Part shown: positions 15,342 to 22,591 of the stretch, piece by piece
Numbering within the stretch: the stretch's first letter is position 1
Layout: every line of letters begins with the position of its first letter
Assembly: GCA_900549865.1 (NCBI GenBank)
Contig: URPU01000018.1
Location: forward strand, 1-32,244
Source of the DNA: an uncultured Eubacteriales bacterium
GTDB taxonomy: Bacteria; Bacillota; Clostridia; Oscillospirales; Oscillospiraceae
Direction of reading: 5' to 3'
DNA length: 32,244 nucleotides
Notes under the pieces: generated by a model
Told to the model about the DNA's origin: nothing
The model's input: the letters and a program-made list of their open reading frames with translations, nothing else
Databases searched by the model: none
Program-made: the position numbers and the translations under genes

Positions 15342-16295
15342 ATGCTGGACAGTTACGGGAGAGAAATAAGCTATCTGCGCATGTCCGTGACGGAGCTGTG
15401 CAATCTGCGCTGCCGGTACTGCATGCCCGCGGACGGCATATGCAAAAAGGCGCACGAGAACATGCTGACGGAGAACGAGATGGCGCAGGCCGTGCGCGCC
15501 GCCGCGGCACTCGGGATAAAGAAGCTGCGCGTCACGGGCGGGGAGCCGCTTGTGAAGAAAAACATCGTCTCCATCTGCCGCCGCTGCGCGGAGACGGATG
15601 GGATCAAGGAGCTGTGCATCACGACGAACGGCGTGCTGCTGCCGGCGCTTGCAAAGCCGCTGCGCGAGGCCGGAGTCTCGCGCGTCAATCTCAGCCTTGA
15701 TACGCTGGACGAGGCGAAATTCAAATACATCACGCGCATAGGAACGCTGAGCCAGACCATGGACGGGCTGCACGCGGCGTTGGAGGCCGGGTTTGACCGG
15801 GTGAAGATAAACGCGGTGCTGATAGGCGGCTTCAACGACGGCGAGATACCCGCGCTTGCAGGGCTGACGCGCCGCTATCCCGTGGATGTGCGCTTTATAG
15901 AGCTGATGCCGATGTACGACAGCGGCGACTTTGGGCCGGAGGCGTTCATCCCGTACACGAAGGTGCTTGAAGCGCTGCCGGAGCTTGAGGCGCTGCCCTC
16001 CGACGGGGGCGTAGCGCGGCTTTACAGGCTGCCCGGCGCGCAGGGTAGCGTCGGCCTAATAAGCCCGGTGAGCGCGCACTTCTGCGCACAGTGCAGCCGC
16101 CTGCGCCTGACGGCAGACGGCAAGCTCAAGCCCTGCCTGCACTCCAGCGCCGAATACTCGCTGAAGGGGCTTGACTATGACGGGATGCTGGAAACGATAA
16201 GGGCAGCGATACTTGCAAAGCCCGCATGGCACGGGGAGCTTTCCGCGGAGAGCCGCAGCCGCGCGGGGCGCTGCATGAACCAGATAGGAGGCTGA
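15342..16295 (+). CDS. moaA: GTP 3',8-cyclase MoaA
   Basis: A 317-residue radical-SAM enzyme that starts molybdenum cofactor synthesis by converting GTP to 3',8-cyclo-GTP. The N-terminal [4Fe-4S] motif is C20xxxC24xxC27 (CNLRCRYC). The SAM-side GGEPL lies at 66-70, and the C-terminal cluster ligands are C248, C251 and C265 (HFCAQCSRLRL ... KPCL). The chain ends in GG, the functional MoaA tail. The ATG at 15342 has AGGGAA about 10 nt upstream; an in-frame ATG at 15276 falls upstream of or within the promoter. It is the first gene of the moa operon, 3 nt before moaC. Confidence 0.97.
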   Translation: MLDSYGREISYLRMSVTELCNLRCRYCMPADGICKKAHENMLTENEMAQAVRAAAALGIKKLRVTGGEPLVKKNIVSICRRCAETDGIKELCITTNGVLLPALAKPLREAGVSRVNLSLDTLDEAKFKYITRIGTLSQTMDGLHAALEAGFDRVKINAVLIGGFNDGEIPALAGLTRRYPVDVRFIELMPMYDSGDFGPEAFIPYTKVLEALPELEALPSDGGVARLYRLPGAQGSVGLISPVSAHFCAQCSRLRLTADGKLKPCLHSSAEYSLKGLDYDGMLETIRAAILAKPAWHGELSAESRSRAGRCMNQIGG

Positions 16296-16298
16296 ACG

Positions 16299-16784
16299 AT
16301 GGCGGATTTCACACACTTCAATGAACAGGGCCGGGCAAAGATGGTGGACGTCGGCGAAAAGCCGGAGTCCGTGCGCACCGCCGTGGCGGCGGGGCGCGTG
16401 CTCGTAAGCCCTGAGACCTTCGCGCTTATCAAAAGCGGCGGGATGAAAAAGGGCGACGTGCTGACCGTGGCGCAGGTCGCCGGGGTGATGGGCGCGAAGC
16501 GCACGCCGGATGTGATACCGATGTGCCACCCGATACTGATAGACGGCATAGACCTCAGGCTGTGGCTGGACGAGAGCCGCCTGTCCGTTGAGATAGAGGC
16601 AAGCGTATCGTGCAGCGGGCGCACGGGCGTTGAAATGGAGGCGCTGACCGCCGTGAGCACAGCGGCGCTGACCGTATATGACATGTGCAAGGCCGTGCAG
16701 AAGGACATGGTGATAAGCGACGTGCGCCTGATATCAAAGGCGGGCGGCGTCCATGGAGATTACAGGAGGACTGAACAGGCATGA
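16299..16784 (+). CDS. moaC: Cyclic pyranopterin monophosphate synthase MoaC
   Basis: A 161-residue MoaC that converts 3',8-cyclo-GTP to cyclic pyranopterin monophosphate, the step after MoaA. Conserved active-site blocks are present: GAKRTPDVIPMCHPI (K67, R68, H77) and VEMEALTAVSTAALTVYDMC followed by K131. Length and order (moaA then moaC) are standard. It begins 3 nt after the moaA stop with GGAGG upstream. Its stop overlaps the ATG of the next gene (ATGA), pointing to one co-translated unit. Confidence 0.97.
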   Translation: MADFTHFNEQGRAKMVDVGEKPESVRTAVAAGRVLVSPETFALIKSGGMKKGDVLTVAQVAGVMGAKRTPDVIPMCHPILIDGIDLRLWLDESRLSVEIEASVSCSGRTGVEMEALTAVSTAALTVYDMCKAVQKDMVISDVRLISKAGGVHGDYRRTEQA

Positions 16785-17677
16785 AATATTCCGCGGCGGT
16801 CATCACCGTAAGCGACAAGTGCAGCAGCGGCGAGAGAACGGACACGAGCGGCCCCGCCGTATGCGAGGCGATAAAGGCGCGCGGCTTTGAGCTGCGCTAT
16901 ACGAGCGTCATTCCGGATGAGCCGGAGATGATAAAAAGAGAGCTTATAAAATGCGCGGACGAGTTGGGCGTCTCCCTCGTGCTGACGACGGGCGGCACGG
17001 GCTTTTCCCCGCGCGACGTGACGCCGGAGGCAACGCTTGCCGTCGTCGAGCGCGAGGCGCGCGGCATTCCGGAGGCCATGCGCGCGGAGAGCATGAGGAT
17101 AACGCCGCGCGGCTGTCTTTCAAGGGGCGCGGCGGGCATCCGCGGGAGGACGCTGATAGTCAACCTGCCGGGAAGCGAAAAGGCCGCGCTGGAAAACCTG
17201 TCCGCCGTGTCGGAGGCGCTGTGCCACGGGATGGACATGCTGGCCTCGGGCGGGTCCGCCAACTGCGCAGGAACGGAGAAGGCAAAGCGGCGGGAAGCGC
17301 CGTCGCTGGACGCATGGCTGAAGGAGGCCAAGGCCGCGCCGGAGGCCGCCCAATGCGGGATGTTCCTTTTCCACAACGGGACCGTGCGCCGGACGGCCAA
17401 GGCAATGGTGAGAGAGAACGCGGAGGGCACAGCCCCCGTTTCCGGGATGTATTTTTCCTATGACGCGGAAAAGGTGAACGCGGCGATCAAAAAGGCGCGC
17501 GCCATGCCGGGGATATATTACGTGAGAGTATGGCTGAACGAGGGCCGCCTTGAGCTGGGCGACGACATAATGCTGGTGCTCGCCGGCGGCGATATCCGCC
17601 CGCATGTGATAGACGCGCTGCAAAGCCTTGTGGGCGAGATAAAGCAGCATTGCGTCGTCGAAAAAGAAATATACTGA
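16781..17677 (+). CDS. MogA/MoaB-type domain fused to a MoaE-like domain (molybdopterin synthesis)
   Basis: A 298-residue two-domain protein. Residues 1-165 are a MoCF domain of the MogA/MoaB type (molybdopterin adenylylation), with GGTGFSPRDVTPEAT at 71-85 and NLPGSEKAALENL at 128-140. After a linker (about 166-188), residues 190-298 resemble the molybdopterin synthase large subunit MoaE. Landmarks are GMFLFHNGTVRRTAKAMV, RVWLNEGRLELGDDIMLVLA and a tail with K288 and K295. These lysines are seven apart, like the catalytic K119 and K126 of E. coli MoaE. No MoaD sulfur carrier, MoeA or MobA gene is in the window. It overlaps moaC by 4 nt and is the last gene of the operon. Domain calls are by eye; the N-terminal one is firm, the C-terminal one good. 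Confidence 0.85.
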   Translation: MKYSAAVITVSDKCSSGERTDTSGPAVCEAIKARGFELRYTSVIPDEPEMIKRELIKCADELGVSLVLTTGGTGFSPRDVTPEATLAVVEREARGIPEAMRAESMRITPRGCLSRGAAGIRGRTLIVNLPGSEKAALENLSAVSEALCHGMDMLASGGSANCAGTEKAKRREAPSLDAWLKEAKAAPEAAQCGMFLFHNGTVRRTAKAMVRENAEGTAPVSGMYFSYDAEKVNAAIKKARAMPGIYYVRVWLNEGRLELGDDIMLVLAGGDIRPHVIDALQSLVGEIKQHCVVEKEIY

Positions 17678-17686
17678 CAAAACACA

Positions 17687-17709
17687 GGAGAAGGAACATG
17701 TCCTTCTCC
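17687..17709. terminator. Hairpin between convergent moa operon and DUF362 gene
   Basis: GGAGAAGGA pairs with TCCTTCTCC around a 5-nt loop. The minus-strand side continues TGTGTTTTGT, which fits termination of the DUF362 transcript. The plus side (CGTAAAAACATTTTATC) has a less ideal tail, so it may serve both directions. Confidence 0.65.
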
Positions 17710-17724
17710 CGTAAAAACATTTTA

Positions 17725-18822
17725 TCAGATTTTTTTGAGCGTATATTCGCGTGTGCCGAGGCCGATCTTCTCCGCGTGGATCACCTGACTCATACCGTGG
17801 CTCTTGGGGTGGATGGAGCCGAAACGGTCATTGCCGCGGCAATCGCACTTGCCAAAGAGGCTGTCGGAAATGACGGGCGCGGCGTTGACGGCGTCGAGAC
17901 AGGCCGTGTCGAGCGCGACGGGATCGAACGAGGCGAACATGCCGATATCCGGCACGCCGGGAACGTCGTTGCTGTTCCTGCAGTCGCAGTTGGGCGAGAC
18001 GTCAATGACCATGTTGATGCAGAACGACGGCTTGTCCTTCACGACGGCGTAGGCGTACTCGGCGATCTTATAGTTGAGCACCTCCGGCGCGGCTTCATAG
18101 CCGGGGTTGATGGCGTTCTGGTTGCAGGTGCCGATGCAGTGGCCGCAGCCAAGGCACTTGTCCGGGTCTATATGAGACTTGCGGCCCACGAGATGTATGG
18201 CATCCTGCGCGCATTCGCGCGTGCAGCGGCCGCAGCCGATGCAGAGCTCCTCATCCACGGAGGGCTTACCGGCAGAGTGCTGCTCCATCTTACCTGCGCG
18301 GGAGCCGCCGCCCATGCCGAGGTTCTTCATCGCGCCGCCGAAGCCGGCCTGCTCATGCCCCTTGAAGTGCGCAAGCGAGATTATTATGTCCGCATCGTAC
18401 AGCGCCTTGCCTATCTTCGCGTCGTGCACATATTCGCCGTCTATCGCAACATGCGCCTCATCCGTGCCGCGCAGACCGTCGGCAATGATGACCTGACAGC
18501 CCGTGGTCAGGGGCGAGAAGCCGTTCTCCTGCGCGGCCTCAAGATGCTCAAGCGCGTCCTTGCGCCGCCCGACGTACAGAGTGTTGCAGTCAGTCAGGAA
18601 AGGCTTGCCGCCGTGCGCGCGCACATAGTCCGCCACGACCTTCGCCCAGTTCGGGCGGAGATAGGCCACGTTGCCCGGCTCGCCGAAGTGCATTTTGATG
18701 GCGACGAACTTGTTGTTCATATCTATGCTTCCGAGACCGGCCTTGTCAATGAGCCTGTAGAGCTTCTGCGGCTGACTGAGGCCGTGCACCGTGCGCATAT
18801 CGGTGAAAAATACGTCCGACAT
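17725..18822 (-). CDS. DUF362 protein with two [4Fe-4S] ferredoxin clusters
   Basis: A 365-residue protein made of a DUF362 domain (about 1-190 and 235-365) interrupted by a 2[4Fe-4S] ferredoxin insert. One cluster is C194IGCGRCTREC204 and the other C223LGCGHCIGTC233. The glycine-rich segment GGAMKNLGMGGGSRAGK lies just before the insert. DUF362 proteins are common in anaerobes; their substrates are unknown, though the clusters imply electron transfer. The start has GGGGGA 7 nt upstream and a promoter at 18857-18885. It is convergent with the moa operon and divergent from the next gene; a link to molybdenum metabolism is only positional. Confidence 0.88.
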   Translation of the reverse strand: MSDVFFTDMRTVHGLSQPQKLYRLIDKAGLGSIDMNNKFVAIKMHFGEPGNVAYLRPNWAKVVADYVRAHGGKPFLTDCNTLYVGRRKDALEHLEAAQENGFSPLTTGCQVIIADGLRGTDEAHVAIDGEYVHDAKIGKALYDADIIISLAHFKGHEQAGFGGAMKNLGMGGGSRAGKMEQHSAGKPSVDEELCIGCGRCTRECAQDAIHLVGRKSHIDPDKCLGCGHCIGTCNQNAINPGYEAAPEVLNYKIAEYAYAVVKDKPSFCINMVIDVSPNCDCRNSNDVPGVPDIGMFASFDPVALDTACLDAVNAAPVISDSLFGKCDCRGNDRFGSIHPKSHGMSQVIHAEKIGLGTREYTLKKI

Positions 18823-18856
18823 TGAAAAGTCCCCCATTATTCTTATTTGCAGTAAA

Positions 18857-18885
18857 ATTATAACTGAAAGCGCGGTCTTTTTCAA
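18857..18885 (-). promoter_or_regulatory. Promoter of the DUF362 gene
   Basis: Minus-strand TTGAAA (18880-18885), a 17-bp spacer and a perfect TATAAT (18857-18862), 34 nt upstream of the gene start. Confidence 0.75.
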
Positions 18886-18926
18886 GCGTTATATGGCGCG
18901 GGAAGCGGCGAATTTTCATGTAAAGC

Positions 18927-18956
18927 TTGACATAATGCCGTGAACATAACTATAAT
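18927..18956 (+). promoter_or_regulatory. Consensus sigma-A promoter for the 18989-21259 gene pair
   Basis: Exact TTGACA (18927-18932), an 18-bp spacer and exact TATAAT (18951-18956). It is the best promoter match in the window and lies about 32 nt before the first start codon. It is back to back with the DUF362 promoter. Confidence 0.85.
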
Positions 18957-18988
18957 AGGAGAAACACCGGGAACAAGGAGAAAACGCA

Positions 18989-19243
18989 GTGACTATGTTT
19001 GTTGTATTGAATATCGTTCTTCCGGCGCTGGCGGTGATAGTGCTGCTGGGCGTGCACTGGTTCGTGGCGAAGGAGTTTTACGCCGCGGCGGTGATGAAGG
19101 GCTGGACGGAGAAAAAGTATCTGTACCTCGCCTTTCTTCTGTGGATAGTCGGCTATATTCTGATAGTCGCGCTTCCCGACAGGGGCGCGGACAGGCTGCC
19201 CGCGGCGGGTGCCGTCGTGAGCGACGACCTGCCGGAGCTGTAA
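18989..19243 (+). CDS. Small two-TM membrane protein, unknown
   Basis: An 84-residue protein with two predicted membrane helices (about 4-22, VLNIVLPALAVIVLLGVHW, and about 46-62, YLAFLLWIVGYILIVAL). A short amphipathic stretch (KEFYAAAVMKGWTEKKY) separates them and an acidic tail ends DDLPEL. I do not recognise a family. The GTG start is chosen because AAGGAG lies 8 nt upstream; the ATG two codons later would be 14 nt away. It is followed 18 nt later by the large zinc-ribbon/TM protein in the same transcript, so the two may act together at the membrane. Confidence 0.75.
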   Translation: MTMFVVLNIVLPALAVIVLLGVHWFVAKEFYAAAVMKGWTEKKYLYLAFLLWIVGYILIVALPDRGADRLPAAGAVVSDDLPEL

Positions 19244-19261
19244 AAAAGGATGTGAATCGTC

Positions 19262-21259
19262 ATGGCAGAAAGATACACGAAGCTGTACACGCTTGAAAGC
19301 GCGCTTTACGCGGAGGGCGCGCCTGTCATTATCGCCGCTGGCGCGCTGCTCGACGACAGCGTGACGCGCAGGACGCTGGTGCAGCTCAAATTCAAAAGCG
19401 TCTCCGACAGGGAGATAAGCGCCGTGCGCGTGACGGTGACGCCTGCCGCGCAGGACGGGCAGGAGCTTGGCGACGTGGAATACCAGTACACCGGGCTGAG
19501 CGCCGCGCGCGATGACGAGTTCGGGCAGAAGGCCGCGATAGTCATGCCGGAGGGCGGGGCCGCTTCTTTCCGCGCCGCGGTGACGGAGGTCTTATACGCC
19601 GACGGCGCAAAATGGGACGGCACAGGCTCCGTCTGGGCGGCAACGGCCCCGGCGCGCACGCTTGCGGAGGGGCTGGGCGGCGAGGAGCTTGCCCGGCAGT
19701 ACGCCATACGCTACGGCAGCGACTGCACGACCATGCCCGGTGAGGACCGGGGGCTGTGGTACTGCGCGTGCGGCGCTGTCAACAGGCTTGACGAAAGCAA
19801 GTGCCATAGCTGCCGCCGCGTATACTCTGCGCTGAAAAACGTCAACGTCGGCTCACTCAAGGTCGAGAGCGCGCAGCGCGTGCAGACGGAAAAGCAGATA
19901 GACGCGGAGGAGCAGGCCGGGCAGAAGGCCGCGCGCAAAAAGCTCATAACAGCGCTGGCGATCATTGTGCCGCTCGTCATCGCGGCGGTGATAGTGCTGT
20001 GCACCGTGCCGCGCCAGATGCAGCAGAAGGAGGACTATGCCGCCGCCGTTGCCCTGCTGGACAGCGGAAAATACGACGAGGCGGAGGCTGCCTTCACCGC
20101 GCTTGGAAATTATGCCGACGCGGAGGAACAGGCGAAGGAAAATGTTCCCTACGCAAAGGCGGCATACGTGATGGACTGCGCGGAGAAGGACGACGTTGCG
20201 GGGCTTCTGCTGCTGGGGCTGAAGCGCTCCGACGTGGCAGAGGGCGAGACGGTGTCCGTGGCGCTGTACCGCGAGGCGGAAAAGCTCTTCGCAGCGCTGG
20301 GCGATTACCGCGACAGCAAGCAGCAGTGCGAAAAGGCACAGCAGGCCGTTGAGGATTATTTCGACGCGCAGAAGAAGGACGCCTACGACGCAGCGGGCGC
20401 GCTTCTGGAGGACGGGCACTACTGCGAGGCGCGCGACGCGTTTATCGCAATGGGCAGCTACAAGGACAGCGCGGAAATGGCGCAGGAGTGCATGTACCGC
20501 CGGGCGGAGCTGCTGTACGGCGTGATAGACAAGTACTTTATGGCGGGCGTTGCGGCGAATATAAGCGATGAGACCGGTGTGAAGAGCGTGTTCTACATCC
20601 CGCAGGCGTCGTTTGCCGAGCTTGGCAACGGCGTGTCGTCGGACATCCGCGATATCTTCCGCGGCGACGGCGTTGAGATCAACATTCAGGACGTGCCCGA
20701 GGAGGGCTTCACCCCCGTATGCGAGGCGGTCAGCGCGGAATTCACGGCGCTGGGCGATTATAAGGACAGCGCGGAAATGGCGCAGAAGTCCATTGACGCG
20801 GGCGACTTTACAAAGCCGTTTTACGACCTGTGCGCCAACGGCGACATCATCGGCGCGTACAACTGGCTGAACGCGTACACCGGCGAATTCGACATGCGTG
20901 AGCAATGGCTGAACCTGCTGAGTATATACGCGCCATACTGCAACACGTGGGAGCTTTATCAGGGCGACCCGACGCTCATCGCGCAGACGGTCGGACTGAG
21001 CGCTAAATGCACGGGCTTCACCTCGAAGGTCATGATTGGGGATACGACCGCGCGGCTGGTCATCATGCCCGCCGGTGCGGAGGATCACGCGATAGAGCTG
21101 GCGGCGTCCATCGGCTCGACAGGGTTTATGAACAGCTCTGACGGCTCCAACACGTACTACGCGGTCATTTCAAACCTCGGGCGCTTCACCTACACCAAGT
21201 ACAACAGCCTCGGTCTGCCCATCGGCAACCAGAGCTGCGAATACACGCCCATCGGCTGA
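19262..21259 (+). CDS. Zinc-ribbon, single-TM protein with LGxYxDS repeats
   Basis: A 665-residue protein of unknown function. Residues 1-160 look like a beta-rich domain. A zinc ribbon follows with C168xC170 and C181xxC184 (WYCACG ... CHSCRRVY). After a charged linker there is one membrane helix (about 228-247). The C-terminal part contains TPR-like units marked by the motif L-G-x-Y-x-D-S/A: LGNYADAEEQ (281), LGDYRDSKQQ, MGSYKDSAEMAQ and LGDYKDSAEMAQ. A last domain (about 530-665) has no motif I recognise. Such architectures are frequent in gut Clostridia, but no function is established. It is translated after the small membrane protein and ends at a strong terminator. Confidence 0.85.
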   Translation: MAERYTKLYTLESALYAEGAPVIIAAGALLDDSVTRRTLVQLKFKSVSDREISAVRVTVTPAAQDGQELGDVEYQYTGLSAARDDEFGQKAAIVMPEGGAASFRAAVTEVLYADGAKWDGTGSVWAATAPARTLAEGLGGEELARQYAIRYGSDCTTMPGEDRGLWYCACGAVNRLDESKCHSCRRVYSALKNVNVGSLKVESAQRVQTEKQIDAEEQAGQKAARKKLITALAIIVPLVIAAVIVLCTVPRQMQQKEDYAAAVALLDSGKYDEAEAAFTALGNYADAEEQAKENVPYAKAAYVMDCAEKDDVAGLLLLGLKRSDVAEGETVSVALYREAEKLFAALGDYRDSKQQCEKAQQAVEDYFDAQKKDAYDAAGALLEDGHYCEARDAFIAMGSYKDSAEMAQECMYRRAELLYGVIDKYFMAGVAANISDETGVKSVFYIPQASFAELGNGVSSDIRDIFRGDGVEINIQDVPEEGFTPVCEAVSAEFTALGDYKDSAEMAQKSIDAGDFTKPFYDLCANGDIIGAYNWLNAYTGEFDMREQWLNLLSIYAPYCNTWELYQGDPTLIAQTVGLSAKCTGFTSKVMIGDTTARLVIMPAGAEDHAIELAASIGSTGFMNSSDGSNTYYAVISNLGRFTYTKYNSLGLPIGNQSCEYTPIG

Positions 21260-21280
21260 AAACATAGTTAGACAAAGCTG

Positions 21281-21311
21281 CGCCGCCTCTTCAAAAGAGG
21301 CGGCGGTTTTA
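21281..21311 (+). terminator. Rho-independent terminator
   Basis: An 11-bp perfect stem (CGCCGCCTCTT with AAGAGGCGGCG, 3-nt loop) followed by G and TTTTAT. It lies 22 nt past the zinc-ribbon/repeat gene. Confidence 0.9.
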
Positions 21312-21416
21312 TACCGCGCGGGGCGCATTCCGCTTTCTGCAATATTTCTGCCCGCGGCGATATATAATTGATATGGATTATCTGGCCGGGCGGCCCCGGC
21401 GCGAAAGGACGTTGGT

Positions 21417-22298
21417 ATGGCAGGACGCATGAAGGACGGAGAGACAGCGCGGAAAGGACGGCGCGCGGCGCGGCTCATTACCGCGGCGCTTTTGGCGCTG
21501 TTCGCCGCGTGGCTGATATGGGGCAACACGGCGCTGATGATAAGCCGCGTCACCGTGAAGGATGAGGGCATCCCGGCGGCCTTTGACGGCTTCCGGATCG
21601 CGCAGGTATCAGACCTGCACAACGCGGAATTCGGCGAGGGGAACGCGCGGCTTCTCGACATGCTGCGCAATGCCGCGCCGGATATCATCGTCATAACAGG
21701 CGACCTTGTGGACGCAAACAGGACGGACATCCCGCTGGCGCTGCGCTTTGCATCCGAGGCCGTGAAGATAGCGCCGGTATACTATGTGACCGGCAACCAC
21801 GAGGGCGCGCTGCGGTCCTACGGCACGCTGCGCGAGGGGCTGGAGCAAGCAGGCGTGACCGGGCTGAAAAACGAGGCAGCAGCGCTGGAGCGCGGCGGGG
21901 AGAGTGTGAAGCTCATCGGCCTCGACGACGTGAATTTTGCCTTCCGTGAGGAGCTTTCCTCCGGCCCCGGCGCACTGCTGGAGGAAAAGCTGAACGCTCT
22001 CGGCACAGGCGGCGGATTCAGCATAGTCCTTGCGCACAGGCCGGAATATATCGACTATTACGCCGCGGCCGGGGCCGGGCTGGTGCTGAGCGGGCACGCG
22101 CACGGCGGGCAGTTCCGTCTGCCCTTCATCGGCGGGCTCATCGCGCCGGGGCAGGGGCTTTTTCCGAAGTATGACGCGGGGCTGTACCGCAGCGGCGGCA
22201 CGCAGATGGTCGTAAGCCGGGGGCTTGGCAACAGCGTGATCCCCCTGCGCGTAAATAACCGCCCGGAGATCGTCCTCGTGACGCTAGAGCGAGAGTGA
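21417..22298 (+). CDS. Membrane-anchored metallophosphoesterase
   Basis: A 293-residue calcineurin-type phosphoesterase (YkuE/YaeI-like). One N-terminal membrane helix (about 18-40) precedes the metal-binding blocks: VSDLHNAEFG (D66, H68), VITGDLVD (D96), VTGNHEG (N127, H128), LAHRPEY and SGHAHGGQ (near 235). All ligands are present, so it should be active. Bacillus relatives act on lipid-linked or cell-surface phosphoesters, but the substrate here is unknown. The start has AAAGGA 7 nt upstream. A TATAAT at 21363-21368 could be its -10, but I find no good -35. A hairpin 14 nt past the stop begins the repeat region at 22312. Confidence 0.92.
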   Translation: MAGRMKDGETARKGRRAARLITAALLALFAAWLIWGNTALMISRVTVKDEGIPAAFDGFRIAQVSDLHNAEFGEGNARLLDMLRNAAPDIIVITGDLVDANRTDIPLALRFASEAVKIAPVYYVTGNHEGALRSYGTLREGLEQAGVTGLKNEAAALERGGESVKLIGLDDVNFAFREELSSGPGALLEEKLNALGTGGGFSIVLAHRPEYIDYYAAAGAGLVLSGHAHGGQFRLPFIGGLIAPGQGLFPKYDAGLYRSGGTQMVVSRGLGNSVIPLRVNNRPEIVLVTLERE

Positions 22299-22311
22299 GA
22301 TATAAAACAGC

Positions 22312-22337
22312 AGCAGCACCCCAAATGGGATGCTGCT
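22312..22337. repeat. 26-bp hairpin direct repeat, copy 1
   Basis: AGCAGCACCCCAAATGGGAT followed by GCTGCT folds into a near-perfect hairpin. The identical 26 bp recur at 22540. On the minus strand this copy is followed by GCTGTTTTATATC, a usable T-tract for the rhomboid-like gene. Confidence 0.9.
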
Positions 22338-22539
22338 AAGGCTGTCGAAAAAACCTGCGGGTTTTTCCGACAAAAGGATCACAGTCTGCTGCGCGCAGAA
22401 TTTGTCCGCCGGGGCGGACAAATTCCACACTGGCAGACTGAGAAGTATTTTCTCTCACGCACATGTCGCAAGAGAAAATGGTTAAAAATCTTTTTGCCGC
22501 CTGCGGGCGGCAAACTCTGCGAGGCTTTTTGATTTGCTA
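22338..22539. repeat. Hairpin-rich 202-bp element between the two 26-bp repeats
   Basis: A non-coding block holding four consecutive inverted repeats. They are 22343-22372 (13-bp stem, one mismatch), and 22382-22440 (outer 8-bp stem CAGTCTGC/GCAGACTG, enclosing a 13-bp stem at 22398-22425). The third is 22447-22479 (9-bp stem ATTTTCTCT/AGAGAAAAT), and the fourth 22493-22514 (9-bp stem TTTGCCGCC/GGCGGCAAA). The ends show weak inverted similarity (TAAGGCTGTCGAAAAAACCT against the reverse complement TAGCAAATCAAAAAGCCT). No ORF or promoter is evident. It could be a small non-autonomous mobile element or a structured RNA; I cannot decide from one copy. Confidence 0.6.
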
Positions 22540-22565
22540 AGCAGCACCCCAAATGGGATGCTGCT
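22540..22565. repeat. 26-bp hairpin direct repeat, copy 2
   Basis: Exact second copy of the 22312-22337 hairpin. On the plus strand it is followed by GTAATTCTTTAT, so it could end transcription coming from the phosphoesterase side. It lies 26 nt beyond the stop of the rhomboid-like gene on the minus strand. Confidence 0.9.
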
Positions 22566-22591
22566 GTAATTCTTTATGTGCCGCACAAAGC

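Noticed and set aside
21339..21368. Promoter for the metallophosphoesterase gene
   Set aside because: A TATAAT is present at 21363-21368, but no acceptable -35 lies at 16-18 bp spacing and there is no TG extension.
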